DNA of 57,521 nt, taken from contig JACOMY010000014.1 of the NCBI GenBank assembly GCA_014324045.1, forward strand, positions 1 through 57,521. Reading direction: 5' to 3'. This document shows, one piece after another, positions 33,463-42,792 of the stretch. The DNA comes from Rhodospirillales bacterium. Lineage in GTDB: Bacteria > Pseudomonadota > Alphaproteobacteria > Kiloniellales > JACOMY01. The position numbers and the translations under genes are program-made. The first letter of the stretch is position 1. Each line of letters starts with the position of its first letter. The notes beneath the pieces were generated by a model. It saw only the letters and a program-made list of their open reading frames with translations. It did not search any database and was not told the origin of the DNA.

Positions 33463-35303
33463 GTAACGGGGACGCGCGGGCGTCTGCAAAGGGGCGGTGG
33501 CTCTCGCTCTCCCGCACCGTGACGATCGGGCTGATCGTCCTTTTGCTTGCCTCGGCCGGCAGCAGCTTCTGGGTCGCGATTAGCACTGCACATCGGAACA
33601 CGATCGATTTGCTTGATTCACTGGCGGCTATGATGGTCAGCAAGGTCGCTACAGAGGTAGATAGTTATCTGGAGACAGCGCAGACACAGGTGGATTACCT
33701 CAGCAGTCTGGTCTCGAAGGGGGCGGTTGATCCCAACGACGAAAAGCTTTTGACCGACCTCATGATCGGCGCCCTTGCAGCGGCACCGCAGGTTTCCGGC
33801 ATCGTCTTCGTCAAGGCAGATCGTCAGGCTATCTTGGCCGGCCGGCGCGACGGAGAGTTCCTGATCTACCGATCCGATTGGCGCGACAAAGACGAGGCCG
33901 ACGAACTCTTCGAGAACTGGGACAGTCTCGGCAAGCCGTCCTGGCGCCAGCTTTCCTACTTGGAGGACTTCGGCGAGACACACGTCATCGTTGGCGGCGT
34001 CGCCCTCTACAAGGGGGAGGCGATGGGTTTCTTCCTCTCCGTCGTGCCGGTCCGATCGATCTCGGAGTATCTCGCCGCAAACGACGTGGACAGCGCGACC
34101 AAGAGCTTTGTACTGGTCGAACGCGAGACGGTTTTGGCAGCCTCCAGCCTGGCTGACGTCCATCCCGACCCTTCGGCTCAGCAGCTCCTGCCGAGTCTTG
34201 CCGAAATTGACGACCCCCTGATCGCTTCGATCTGGGACGAACGCGCCGAGGACATGAATTATATGCTGAAGGATCAAGAAATTGAGGGGCATGTGGTGCC
34301 CGGTGAGGACGGCGACTACATCTACTTCTATCGCGATCTGGCGAACATAGGCCTGCCAACTTGGACCGTAGGCGTCGCCGTCCAGGGCAGCAAGATCGAC
34401 AGTAGCCCTTTCGATCGGCTGATGCTGGCCGGAGTCATATCCGCCGTGATCCTGGCGATTGCCATCGTCGCGGGCTTGCTGGTTGCACGCTCCACCGTCC
34501 GGCCCTTACGGAGCCTGGCGGCGGCATCGAGCGCGATCGGCAACCTCGACTTGGCGCATGTGGAGACCCTGAAAGGGAGTCCTTTTCGCGAACTAGACGT
34601 CACCGCCAAGGCCTTCAACACCATGGTCCAGGGGCTCAGGTGGTTCGAGACCTATGTTCCGCGGAACCTGGTGCTGCACCTCATGCGGACCTATGGCGCC
34701 GACGTGCAGTCAGAGGAGCGGCCCGTCACCGTGCTCTTCACCGATATCGTCGGCTTCACGCAGATTGGATCTTCCCTGCTGCCTGCCGACTTGGCGCGTT
34801 TGCTGAACGACCACTTCACCTTACTGGCCAAGGCGATTGAGGCCGAGGACGGCACGATCGACAAGTACATCGGCGATTCCATCATGGCCTTCTGGGGGGC
34901 GCCGATCGATCAACCCGATCATGCCACGCGCGCGTGCCGGGCGGCGCTGGCGATTGCCCGCGCGGTGACGGAAGACAATCGGCAGCGCTTAGCCCGCAGC
35001 GAACAGCCGATCAGGCTACGGATCGGGCTGCACAGCGGTTCCGTCGTGGTCGGCAACATCGGCGCGCCGGGGCGGATCAACTACACTCTGATCGGGGATA
35101 CGGTGAACAGCGCGCAACGCTTGGAAACGCTTGGCAAGCAGTTGGAACCGGATGCAGACATCGTCGTGTTGATGAGCGGCGAGACCCGTGCCGAACTTTC
35201 CGCCCCGCTTGACCTGCTACCGCGCGGCAAGCACCTTCTGCGCGGTCGGGAAAGACATTCTGAGGTCTTCCAACTGGTCCTTCCCCTAGCCGAAAATCTC
35301 TAG
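33459..35303 (+). CDS. Receptor-type class III adenylate/guanylate cyclase
   Basis: A 614-residue membrane protein that likely makes cAMP in response to a periplasmic signal. Transmembrane segment 1 is at about 20-42. A periplasmic domain of about 280 residues (Cache-like by position) follows, then segment 2 at about 324-347, a HAMP linker at about 348-400, and the cyclase domain from about 420. The metal aspartates are in FTDIVGFT and YIGDSIMAFW. Purine-selecting Lys (TIDKYIGD) and Asp (LIGDTVNSAQRLE) favour ATP, and the transition-state Asn and Arg are in NSAQRLE. It starts at a GTG overlapping the der stop by 4 bases, which suggests translational coupling. Confidence 0.9.
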   Translation: MSNGDARASAKGRWLSLSRTVTIGLIVLLLASAGSSFWVAISTAHRNTIDLLDSLAAMMVSKVATEVDSYLETAQTQVDYLSSLVSKGAVDPNDEKLLTDLMIGALAAAPQVSGIVFVKADRQAILAGRRDGEFLIYRSDWRDKDEADELFENWDSLGKPSWRQLSYLEDFGETHVIVGGVALYKGEAMGFFLSVVPVRSISEYLAANDVDSATKSFVLVERETVLAASSLADVHPDPSAQQLLPSLAEIDDPLIASIWDERAEDMNYMLKDQEIEGHVVPGEDGDYIYFYRDLANIGLPTWTVGVAVQGSKIDSSPFDRLMLAGVISAVILAIAIVAGLLVARSTVRPLRSLAAASSAIGNLDLAHVETLKGSPFRELDVTAKAFNTMVQGLRWFETYVPRNLVLHLMRTYGADVQSEERPVTVLFTDIVGFTQIGSSLLPADLARLLNDHFTLLAKAIEAEDGTIDKYIGDSIMAFWGAPIDQPDHATRACRAALAIARAVTEDNRQRLARSEQPIRLRIGLHSGSVVVGNIGAPGRINYTLIGDTVNSAQRLETLGKQLEPDADIVVLMSGETRAELSAPLDLLPRGKHLLRGRERHSEVFQLVLPLAENL

Positions 35304-36209
35304 CCCGTCTATCGCACGAGAGCTAGGCGTAAGAGTTCTGAGTATGGGAAGCTTCTTCCGCAAGAGAGCGCTGATCGAACACAGAGGAATTTCCCGGTGC
35401 TAACGAGTGTACTAGGGGGCTGGTGGTCTTTGCCCGCCTCGACTTCTACCTGACTGGTGAGGAGAGCCGGATCTGGCGGCGGCGCGTCGTCGCTCAGGCC
35501 GAGTAGACGGCAGGGTGCGATGACAAGGGTGCCAATCCAGGCTTCCTTGTCGCCTCGCTCAAAGCCCAGACCTGCGAGGCTGGCGCGCCTTACGAGCAGC
35601 TCTAAGGCACGTTTAGAGACATCAGGATCGAAGAATGCTGGCGCGACCTCTTGGCCGATCCCACCTCGGCGGCCACTGCGAGGGCCAATCGGCTCTGCCT
35701 CCGGTTTGCCCCCGACAGCCATGCGGAAGTCTTGCTCGATCCCATTATTCTCTTTGCTAATAGTGGTTTAAAGAAGAATTTTGACATGTTTTTTGAGCTT
35801 CGGAGCCATCCAATTCTGAGTGGGGCCTGATTTGGCATCCGGGGCTGACCAAGCTTGCCTTTCGTGAGGCTCTCACAATCTTGAGGGTCAGCGATCGGGA
35901 TGATCGCGTTCTCCCGAAGGAGCGCAGCCGCGTCAGGCCCGAGCACATCGCTTGTTCCCAATGGCTTAAGGCTGTGTCGCTGTCGGTCAAGTCTGGGCGG
36001 CTGTCCCAGGCTTGCAGCCGCTTCGTTTTACCGGAGCCAAGCAGCGGCTACAGCGCTACCTTCTGCCTGTCTCATGACGTCGACAGCCTTGCCCGTTATC
36101 TCTAATCTGGTGATGGGGGAATTGTGGCCTGCGCAGAGCAGTATGTGGCGGCACTGCCGAAAGGCTCTGTAAATGCTTAGCTGGAGGGATCGACGATATC
36201 CGCGGGGCG
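35304..36209. other. Gene-free stretch of about 0.9 kb after the cyclase
   Basis: Base composition is lower in GC than the neighbours. Minus-strand frames at 35309-35722 and 35602-35961 give protein-like pieces (LGPDAAALLRENAIIPIADP; RASLAGLGFERGDKEAWIGT) in different frames, so they may be parts of one frame-shifted, decayed gene. I recognise no family and see no ribosome-binding site. No RNA gene or insertion sequence was found. Confidence 0.4.
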
Positions 36210-36686
36210 CTACAATGGTGCGCCGGTCTCGGGCGTCTCGAAGCGGCCAATGTTGCCGAGCAATTGCTCCAGCAGGCCGAACTCACGGCCTTCGGTCGGA
36301 GTCTCGCGGCTGACCAACTCGACGTACCGACCATCTTCCAAGGTTAAGAGCTTGGATTCCTCCACGGTATCCAGATCGTCGAAGCGCACAACCAGAACGG
36401 AACGCTCCAGGATGTCAGGGGCGAGGAAGGCAAACTTAGTCTGCTTCTGTCCAATGTAGTACCAAGTCCGGTCGCGGAAGCTGGAAACGGTGGATGGAGA
36501 TCCCAATAGACGGGCTACGTCCGAGCGTGTCGAGACGCCGGGCTCGATTGTCTCGACGTCCTCCGGATCGGGGATGCTTCCGCGCACGGTGATTTCCCGG
36601 GAACAGCCGGAGATAGCAAGCAGAGCCGCAAGCAGAGCAATGAAAAGCAGAGCCGGCTGCGGCCGAGCGGTGGACGCTTCGCCCAT
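36210..36686 (-). CDS. bamE: Outer membrane assembly lipoprotein BamE (SmpA/OmlA family)
   Basis: A 158-residue lipoprotein and part of the BAM complex that inserts outer-membrane beta-barrels. I take the ATG at 36686 (MGEASTARPQ), which has GGAG about 10 bases upstream. The signal peptide ends in a lipobox LAISGC (about residues 26-31). The SmpA/OmlA domain follows: EPGVSTRSDVARLLGSPSTV, then RTWYYIGQKQ and VVRFDDLDTVEE. It is divergent from the CBP3 gene, a conserved alphaproteobacterial arrangement. Confidence 0.92.
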   Translation of the reverse strand: MGEASTARPQPALLFIALLAALLAISGCSREITVRGSIPDPEDVETIEPGVSTRSDVARLLGSPSTVSSFRDRTWYYIGQKQTKFAFLAPDILERSVLVVRFDDLDTVEESKLLTLEDGRYVELVSRETPTEGREFGLLEQLLGNIGRFETPETGAPL

Positions 36687-36836
36687 GGCGTTGGTTTCTC
36701 CAAGGCTGGAAGTGTGCGACTTGCATATCGCGAATGGCCGCGTCACTTCAAGACTTGAGCCTGCAAGAGGGATCTGCGGGTTTGTGACAGCGGGGTGTCG
36801 TACCGGTGCCCGCCACAACAACGGGAAAATTCTTGG

Positions 36837-37388
36837 GTGTTGAAGCGACTGCTTGGAAAATCGCAGTTCTCCGATCAAGGCTTAGCTCTCTACCGCGCAG
36901 CCGTCGAGCAGGCGCGGCAACCGCACTTCTATCTAGGGCTTGCAGTCCCGGACAGCGTCGATGGCCGCTTCGACCTGATCGCCTTGCACATCTTCTTGGT
37001 GATGCGGCGTCTCAAGCGCGAGGGAGAGGTAGCGAAGGCCTTGAGTCAGGACCTGTCGGAGATCTTCTTCGCGGACATGGACATTAATCTGCGAGAGTTG
37101 GGGGCTTCCGACATCGGTGTCGGGCGCCGCGTCAAGCGCATGATCGAGGGCTTCTACGGCCGCGCTCTAGCCTACGAAGCGGCACTTGACGGCGCCGGAG
37201 AGAACCTTGCGGAGGTACTGCGGCGCAATCTCTATGGCACCATCGAGGTGGAGGAGGCGACGTTGCTGCGTGTCGCAGTCTATGTAGAGGCGGTGGACCA
37301 AGCCTTGGCACAACAGCCTTGGTCGGTCCTTGAGGCGGGCAAGATCGCTTTCCCATCACCCCAGAAAGGAGCTGAAGAAAATGTCTGA
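36837..37388 (+). CDS. Ubiquinol-cytochrome c chaperone (CBP3 family)
   Basis: A protein of 183 residues from a GTG at 36837 (VLKRLLGKSQFSDQG); the following TTG is an alternative. The family is related to mitochondrial Cbp3, which binds newly made cytochrome b during bc1 complex assembly. Typical segments are FYLGLAVPDSVDGRFDLIAL, HIFLVMRRLKREG, DLSEIFFADMDINLRELG and GFYGRALAYEAAL. It overlaps the DUF177 gene by 8 bases. Its cytoplasmic helical character fits the family. Confidence 0.9.
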   Translation: MLKRLLGKSQFSDQGLALYRAAVEQARQPHFYLGLAVPDSVDGRFDLIALHIFLVMRRLKREGEVAKALSQDLSEIFFADMDINLRELGASDIGVGRRVKRMIEGFYGRALAYEAALDGAGENLAEVLRRNLYGTIEVEEATLLRVAVYVEAVDQALAQQPWSVLEAGKIAFPSPQKGAEENV

Positions 37389-37914
37389 AAAGTTTGAATT
37401 TTCGAGGCCTTTTCCGATCGAGCAGCTGTGCGCGGGGCAGGAGACCAGAAAGATCGGAGCAAACCGGAGCGAGTGTACTGCGGTTGCCAAGCGTCTCGGT
37501 CTGCCCGCCATCGACCGCTTGGAAGCGGAGATTTCGGTAAAGGGCATCCCCACGAAGGATTTGGTCGTGGTCGAGGGACGAGTGGATGCCCTGGTGACAC
37601 AGATCTGCGTGGTAACCCTCCAACCTTTTCAGCAGTGTCTGAGCGAATCCTTTGTTGAGCGCTATCGCCTTGGTGCCGTTCAGGATGACACGGAGCCGAA
37701 TGCGCTGGATCTCGAGTCGCCGGACCCCTTCCCCGAAGAGGGTTTGGATCTGGGAGAGGAGACGGTTCAACAATTCTCCCTCGCGCTCAATCCCTATCCG
37801 CGTGCTCCCGGTGCCGAGCTTCTTCTGGCAGAGACCGGAGGCGGCGCGGCCGGCCCCTTCGCGTCTCTGGCGACCCTGCGCCAAGCTCGCCACGCGCCCT
37901 ATTGCGAGGAGTGA
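37381..37914 (+). CDS. DUF177 (YceD-like) protein
   Basis: A 177-residue protein starting at 37381 (MSEKFEFSRPFPIEQL), with AAAGGAG upstream inside the previous gene. The family motif VEGRVDALVTQICVVTLQPF, with the conserved C(V)VTL, is at about 63-82, and the acidic LGEETVQQFSLALNPYPRAPG follows. Relatives of YceD are linked to 23S rRNA accumulation and usually sit beside rpmF, as here. It overlaps the CBP3 gene by 8 bases. Confidence 0.9.
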   Translation: MSEKFEFSRPFPIEQLCAGQETRKIGANRSECTAVAKRLGLPAIDRLEAEISVKGIPTKDLVVVEGRVDALVTQICVVTLQPFQQCLSESFVERYRLGAVQDDTEPNALDLESPDPFPEEGLDLGEETVQQFSLALNPYPRAPGAELLLAETGGGAAGPFASLATLRQARHAPYCEE

Positions 37915-38083
37915 GCCCAGAAACGGCGGCCTCTCCTGCGGACATCTCCTTGATTGCGGCCTGCCAGCGCTTAGCTGCATAGCTACACCCCTTGCCGAAG
38001 CGGATTCTTTCGGCTATTCAAGCGCGGCCTATTGACAGCAGAGCAGAGAAAGCGCGCTCTCTAAAACAAGCGAGACGATTACA

Positions 38084-38269
38084 ATGGCGGTTCCGAAGAA
38101 GAAAACCAGCAAGTCGCGCCGCAATATGCGCCGTGCGCACGATCAACTCTCAGACAGTGCATATGTGGAGTGCCCGAACTGTGGCGAGTTGAAGCGTCCC
38201 CATCACGTTTGTGCGGCCTGTGGCTACTACGACGGCCGCGAGGTTGTAGACAGCGTCGAAGCCGCTTAA
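38084..38269 (+). CDS. rpmF: 50S ribosomal protein L32
   Basis: A 61-residue L32. The N-terminus [20 protein letters not shown] is universal in the family. The zinc-ribbon cysteines are CPNC and CAAC, so this is the zinc-binding form. rpmF-plsX-fabH is a classical order linking translation with fatty-acid synthesis. Confidence 0.98.
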   Translation: MAVPKKKTSKSRRNMRRAHDQLSDSAYVECPNCGELKRPHHVCAACGYYDGREVVDSVEAA

Positions 38270-38392
38270 GGCAGACCCGACGACCACTCGATCTTTAGCG
38301 CCATGGTCAATCATCTGCGGAAAAGCGTGATCCTTGTGTTGCGCTTGTCTAAATGGTCTTAGGCGTCACAAGCGAAGGACGATGGCAGCAAG

Positions 38393-39436
38393 GTGAGCGT
38401 CGATCTGACTATAGCCCTAGATGCCATGGGCGGTGACAAGGCGCCGACGGTGGTGGTGCATGGTGTCAATATAGCTAGAAAACGCCACCCCGAGGCGCGA
38501 TTTCTGCTGTTCGGTCGCGAAAACGAGATCAAGCCTCACGTGGACCGCTTGGCCAAGCTACGAGCGGTCAGCGAGATTGTGCACTGCGAAGACAAGGTCG
38601 AATCGGATATCAAACCTTCGGTGGCGCTGCGAAGCGGCCGGCATTCTTCCATGCGCCGGGCGATCGATTCAGTGCGCGACAAGCGGGCCGATGCGGTGGT
38701 CTCCGCCGGCAACACCGGTGCCTTAATGGCTATGTCGAAGCTGTCGCTACGGACCATGCCCGGGATCGACCGGCCGGCCATCTGCTCTTTCTTCCCAACC
38801 CAGCGCGGTGAAAGCGTGATGCTGGATCTTGGCGCCAACGTCCACTGCGATGCCCGCAACTTGGTAGACTTCGCGATCATGGGACGTGCCTTCGCTCGTG
38901 CGGTCTTGGGCTTGACGGCACCGACGCAGGCGTTGCTCAACGTCGGGTCGGAGGATATCAAGGGCCATGAGGCTTTGCAGGCGGCCCGTGCTATTCTCGC
39001 CCGCCTGGACCCCGAGGGCTTCAAGGGCTTCGTGGAAGGCGACGATCTATTGCGTGGCTCGGTCGATGTGGTGGTGACCGACGGCTTCACTGGAAACGTG
39101 GCCTTGAAGACGGCTGAGGGAACCGCAGAGTTAATCGGCGAGTACCTCAATCGGACCTTCCGCTCCTCGATCATGGCCAGCCTTGGCTATCTCTTGGCAC
39201 GCCAGGCAATGCAGAAGCTCCGCAAGAGGCTCGATCCGAGGCGCTACAACGGTGCTGTCTTCTTGGGCCTGAATGGTATCGTGGTGAAAAGCCATGGCGG
39301 CACCGACGCCTTGGGCTTTGCTCATGCCGTTTCGGTAACGGTGGATATGGTGAGGCACGGTGTGATCGCGACGATAGCGAAAGATTGCGAGAACGCAGCG
39401 ATCTCCGCGTCGGCGTCAAGGCTTGCCGCCAACTGA
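38393..39436 (+). CDS. plsX: Phosphate acyltransferase PlsX
   Basis: A 347-residue PlsX, which makes acyl-phosphate from acyl-ACP for phospholipid synthesis at the membrane surface. Starting with GTG at 38393, it opens [20 protein letters not shown], the family signature. [20 protein letters not shown] at about 103-122 and [19 protein letters not shown] at about 227-245 follow. Its stop shares one base with the fabH start codon, so the two are coupled. Confidence 0.97.
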   Translation: MSVDLTIALDAMGGDKAPTVVVHGVNIARKRHPEARFLLFGRENEIKPHVDRLAKLRAVSEIVHCEDKVESDIKPSVALRSGRHSSMRRAIDSVRDKRADAVVSAGNTGALMAMSKLSLRTMPGIDRPAICSFFPTQRGESVMLDLGANVHCDARNLVDFAIMGRAFARAVLGLTAPTQALLNVGSEDIKGHEALQAARAILARLDPEGFKGFVEGDDLLRGSVDVVVTDGFTGNVALKTAEGTAELIGEYLNRTFRSSIMASLGYLLARQAMQKLRKRLDPRRYNGAVFLGLNGIVVKSHGGTDALGFAHAVSVTVDMVRHGVIATIAKDCENAAISASASRLAAN

Positions 39437-40410
39437 TGTCCTATTGCAGCAAAGTCGTGTCATGCGGTGCTTATCTACCGCAGCGGGTCATGACCAATGT
39501 CGAAATGTCCAGCATGGTCGAAACCGACGACAGTTGGATTGAGAAGCGCACTGGGATCAAGCAGAGACACATAGCAGCTGAGGGGGAGTTCACTTCCGAT
39601 TTGGGCTTTGCTGCGGCTAAGTCGGCCCTGGTCGCGGCGTCGCTGAGGCCCGACAGCATCGACCTTATCGTCTGTGCGACCTCAACGCCGGATGAAACCT
39701 TTCCAGCCACCGCGACCCGTATCCAGCATCGGCTGGGCATTCGAGGCGGGGCGGCCTTCGATGTGCAGGCAGTCTGCAGCGGTTTCATCTATGCGCTTTC
39801 CGTTGCCGACAACTTCGTCCGTTGCGGCCAGGCCAAGCGGGTGCTTGTGGTCGCGGCGGAGACCTTTAGCCGAATTCTGGATTGGAGCGACCGTTCGACC
39901 TGCGTGCTTTTCGGCGATGGGGCGGGGGCGGTCGTCTTGGAATCCATTGCCTCGAACGGAGCCGACAAGCAGCGCGGCGTGCTCTCGACCCACATATATT
40001 CCGACGGCGATCATCATGATTCGCTCTATGTTGACGGTGGCCCCGGCTCGACGCGCACCACCGGCTTCCTGCGCATGCGGGGTAGAGAGGTCTTCAAGCA
40101 CGCCGTGACCCGGATGGCGGAGGCCATCGATACGGCTCTGGAAGCCAATGCGCTAACGCCGGGCGATATAGACTGGATGGTTCCGCATCAGGCCAACATT
40201 CGCATCATTGAGGCGATGGCCAAACGCCTCAATCTCTCGATGGATCAGGTTGTTGTAACTATTGACAAACATGCTAACACCTCTGCTGCCTCAATACCCT
40301 TGGCGCTCTATAGCGGGGTGAGCGATGGCCGCATCAAAGAAGGCGATGTCCTGTTGCTTGAGGCCATGGGCGGTGGGTTTACCTGGGGCTCTACCTTGCT
40401 GCGCTGGTAG
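39436..40410 (+). CDS. fabH: Beta-ketoacyl-ACP synthase III
   Basis: A 324-residue FabH, which condenses acetyl-CoA with malonyl-ACP to start fatty-acid synthesis. The catalytic triad is complete: Cys114 in [11 protein letters not shown], His251 in VPHQANIRI and Asn281 in [10 protein letters not shown]. The start at 39436 ([15 protein letters not shown]) overlaps the plsX stop by one base; the frame is open further upstream, inside plsX, without family support. ihfA and merR follow, as is typical in Alphaproteobacteria. Confidence 0.97.
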   Translation: MSYCSKVVSCGAYLPQRVMTNVEMSSMVETDDSWIEKRTGIKQRHIAAEGEFTSDLGFAAAKSALVAASLRPDSIDLIVCATSTPDETFPATATRIQHRLGIRGGAAFDVQAVCSGFIYALSVADNFVRCGQAKRVLVVAAETFSRILDWSDRSTCVLFGDGAGAVVLESIASNGADKQRGVLSTHIYSDGDHHDSLYVDGGPGSTRTTGFLRMRGREVFKHAVTRMAEAIDTALEANALTPGDIDWMVPHQANIRIIEAMAKRLNLSMDQVVVTIDKHANTSAASIPLALYSGVSDGRIKEGDVLLLEAMGGGFTWGSTLLRW

Positions 40411-40792
40411 CAAGAACATCGTTTAACATTCTGTTAATAAGGGATTTTCTGACTTGTCGGCCTTTGCGAGCGTGCCGCTATCGCGGCGGCGCAACGCGGG
40501 TCGACAGGCGAAATGCAACATCGGTCCTGTCTGTGTGCGCTGGCCCCGATTTTCCGATGAATTTCAAATCCAATCGGTAAACACCGGATTTGACGGCGTT
40601 TTTGTTCTGGGTTAAGCTTTGTTGGTGGTGTCGGCTCCAGCGTTGTCTGAGGGTCTGCAACCCTTATTATCCGCAGGCCAGCTCATTTTGGCGGTGAGGG
40701 CGCACGGTCGGTTGCCCTTGGGCGGGAGGGCAGGGCGTTCCGGAAAGGGTGTTAATAAGAGCAATTGCGAACAACGCGAAGGAGCAGGGTGG
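40411..40792. other. Intergenic region before ihfA
   Basis: 382 bases without a recognisable gene. AT-rich segments at about 40420-40455 (TTTAACATTCTGTTAATAAG) and 40555-40620 are candidate promoter zones. No T-run terminator for fabH is visible. The ihfA ribosome-binding site is GAAGGAG just before 40793. Confidence 0.45.
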
Positions 40793-41119
40793 ATGGACAA
40801 CGGCACGGTCACCAGGGCTCAGTTGACCGAAGCGGTCTATGAAGAGATCGGTCTGTCGCGCAACGAATCGGCGGCCTTGGTCGAAGAGGTTCTGGGAGAG
40901 ATGATGTCGGCCCTGGCCGAGGGTGAAACAGTGAAGATCTCTTCCTTCGGTACCTTCCTGGTGCGTGAGAAGGGTGAGAGAATCGGCCGCAACCCCAAGA
41001 CCGGAGAAGAGGTACCGATCCTTCCGCGGCGCGTCTTGGTGTTTCGTGCTTCGCATGTCTTGAAGAAGCAGATCAATGCGGGCGCAAGTCAGTGCGGGGC
41101 GCCTGGCAGTGACGAGTGA
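40793..41119 (+). CDS. ihfA: Integration host factor subunit alpha
   Basis: A 108-residue IHF-alpha, one half of the IHF heterodimer that sharply bends DNA at promoters, origins and recombination sites. The HU/IHF fold shows [20 protein letters not shown], then [20 protein letters not shown] with the DNA-intercalating [10 protein letters not shown] and RRVLVFRAS. The ATG at 40793 (MDNGTVTR) follows a clear GAAGGAG. In E. coli ihfA follows pheT; the fabH-ihfA-merR order is the alphaproteobacterial one. Confidence 0.96.
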   Translation: MDNGTVTRAQLTEAVYEEIGLSRNESAALVEEVLGEMMSALAEGETVKISSFGTFLVREKGERIGRNPKTGEEVPILPRRVLVFRASHVLKKQINAGASQCGAPGSDE

Positions 41120-41132
41120 CAAGGGTACCGGT

Positions 41133-41609
41133 GTGAAGGACGTCAAATCCGGTCGTGTAGCGCGTAAGAGCCCCTCTGCTTTTCGTACCATAGGCGAAGC
41201 TTCGGAAGATCTGGGGGTGCCGCAGCACGTGCTGCGCTTTTGGGAGACCAAGTTCACCCAGCTGAAGCCGCTGAAGCGCGCCGGTGGGCGGCGCTACTAC
41301 CGCCCCGAGGACATGGGGCTACTGACGCATATTCGCGACCTGCTCTATCGGGAAGGCTTCACCATCAAAGGTGCGCAGCGTTCGCTGGGGCAGCGCGGCG
41401 GGGCCGGGACAAAGTCCAATGCCGAGGCGCCACAAGCCGAGGAAGCCGCCGAAGCCGAGACTCCGCCGTCCAATCCGGCACTGGCGTCCCTGTTCGAAGG
41501 CCCAGAGAAGACCGGCGGAACCGCGGTACTGGCTCGGACCTTGAGAGAGGTCTTGGATGAGCTCACGGCCCTGCGTTGTTCTATCGATTCGAAGTCGGCC
41601 AAGAATTAG
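41133..41609 (+). CDS. MerR-family transcriptional regulator
   Basis: A MerR-type regulator of about 158 residues. I take a GTG at 41133, which has AAGGG 7 bases upstream; GTG 41109 or ATG 41076, inside ihfA, are alternatives. The winged helix-turn-helix contains [25 protein letters not shown] and [11 protein letters not shown]. The following helix includes [19 protein letters not shown]. The rest is an Ala/Glu/Pro-rich linker and a short C-terminal helix with no metal-binding cysteines, so the signal is unknown. It is the conserved gene downstream of ihfA in many Alphaproteobacteria. Confidence 0.9.
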   Translation: MKDVKSGRVARKSPSAFRTIGEASEDLGVPQHVLRFWETKFTQLKPLKRAGGRRYYRPEDMGLLTHIRDLLYREGFTIKGAQRSLGQRGGAGTKSNAEAPQAEEAAEAETPPSNPALASLFEGPEKTGGTAVLARTLREVLDELTALRCSIDSKSAKN

Positions 41610-41751
41610 TCGGCACAGCGTGTCATATGCCTGCTTGAGAGATAGATTTCTCCCGCACCCACGGGAATGCCGAAAAGGGGGCAGCGATAGATCGGTCGCG
41701 TTACAGGTAAAGCGACTTGCGGTCGTCACACCTCTCTAGGCTGCACCAGTT

Positions 41752-42780
41752 CTAGGCTGCCCCAGTCGAATCGTAGCCTTTCATCGCTTGCTTTAGCAGG
41801 TTCCAAACGGTCTCCGGATCGAAGGCTTCCATGCATTTGCCTGGCGCGCGTGGATCGTCGCGCAGCGGACAGCTGCGGCGCAGGCAGGGGGCGCAGTCCA
41901 TCCCGCTTTCCAAGTGGGCTTGGTTGGCGCCGAGGGTCTTGGAACGTCCGAGCGAGTTGGGGCCGTAGAGGGCCACGGTCGGTACCCCGAGGGCGCCTGC
42001 CAGATGGCCCAGGCCGGTGTCGGATGTGACGACCCCGTGAGCAGCTGCGATCAGGTCCCAGGCTGCGTTCAGGGTGGCGGTGTGCACCGGAATGGCCGGG
42101 CTCTCTGCGGCGATGGCGGCAGCGCGCGCGCGATCTTCGGCGGAGTGACCCGGCAGGCGGGTCTCCAAGCCTTCGGCGGCGGCGATGCGGGCCAAACTCT
42201 GCCAATGGGGAATGGGCCAGCGCTTGGAATACCAGCCGGCACCGTGCAGCAAGATCAGATAGGGCTCTTGCGCCGGGACGGCCTTGGGAAATCCGAACTC
42301 TGGCGGCGTCTTCGGTTCGGGATAGCCGATAGCTTCTGCGAAGAGCGCGCGTATGCGCTCGACCGCATGCTTCTCGACCGGCACCGGGTGACGGTCTCGG
42401 TAGATCAGTGGGCAAAGCCGCTCTCGCTCCGAGCCGAAGTCGTAACCGTGCAAACGGCCGTTCGCCATGCGACCCATCACAGCGCTCTTCCATAGGCTCT
42501 GCGCATCGACAATCAGATCGTAAGGCTCGGCCCTCAGTTCCTCCAGGAAAAGGCGCAGGGATCCGCCGAAGAGGCCGCGCAGAGGTCGCTTGCGCCAGTG
42601 CCTGAAGCGCACGGTCAGCACCCGATCCACCTTGGGGTGGCGGCGCGGCAGCAAGGCGAAGTCCTCTTCGATCAACCAGTCGATCTTGATTCCGGGTACC
42701 AGGCGCGCGGCATCGGATAGGGCTGGAAAACTGTCCAGCACATCGCCGATCGAGGAGGTCTTTACAAGTAACAGCCGCAT
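41752..42780 (-). CDS. waaC: Lipopolysaccharide heptosyltransferase I-like (GT9)
   Basis: A 342-residue GT9 glycosyltransferase beginning MRLLLVKTSSIGDVLDSFPA, the WaaC signature. It probably adds the first heptose to the lipid A-Kdo core at the inner-membrane face. LLHGAGWYSKRWPIPHWQSL and TSDTGLGHLAGALGVPTVAL (about 240-260) form the nucleotide-sugar site. The C-terminal CAPCLRRSCPLRDDPR cysteine cluster is shared with its neighbour. It lies 12 bp after waaF in a three-gene glycosylation unit. Confidence 0.9.
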   Translation of the reverse strand: MRLLLVKTSSIGDVLDSFPALSDAARLVPGIKIDWLIEEDFALLPRRHPKVDRVLTVRFRHWRKRPLRGLFGGSLRLFLEELRAEPYDLIVDAQSLWKSAVMGRMANGRLHGYDFGSERERLCPLIYRDRHPVPVEKHAVERIRALFAEAIGYPEPKTPPEFGFPKAVPAQEPYLILLHGAGWYSKRWPIPHWQSLARIAAAEGLETRLPGHSAEDRARAAAIAAESPAIPVHTATLNAAWDLIAAAHGVVTSDTGLGHLAGALGVPTVALYGPNSLGRSKTLGANQAHLESGMDCAPCLRRSCPLRDDPRAPGKCMEAFDPETVWNLLKQAMKGYDSTGAA

Positions 42781-42792
42781 CCTGTCTTCAGC

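Noticed and set aside
41610..41751. tRNA-Pro gene often found after the ihfA-merR pair in related bacteria
   Set aside because: No cloverleaf or T-arm consensus is present between merR and waaC.
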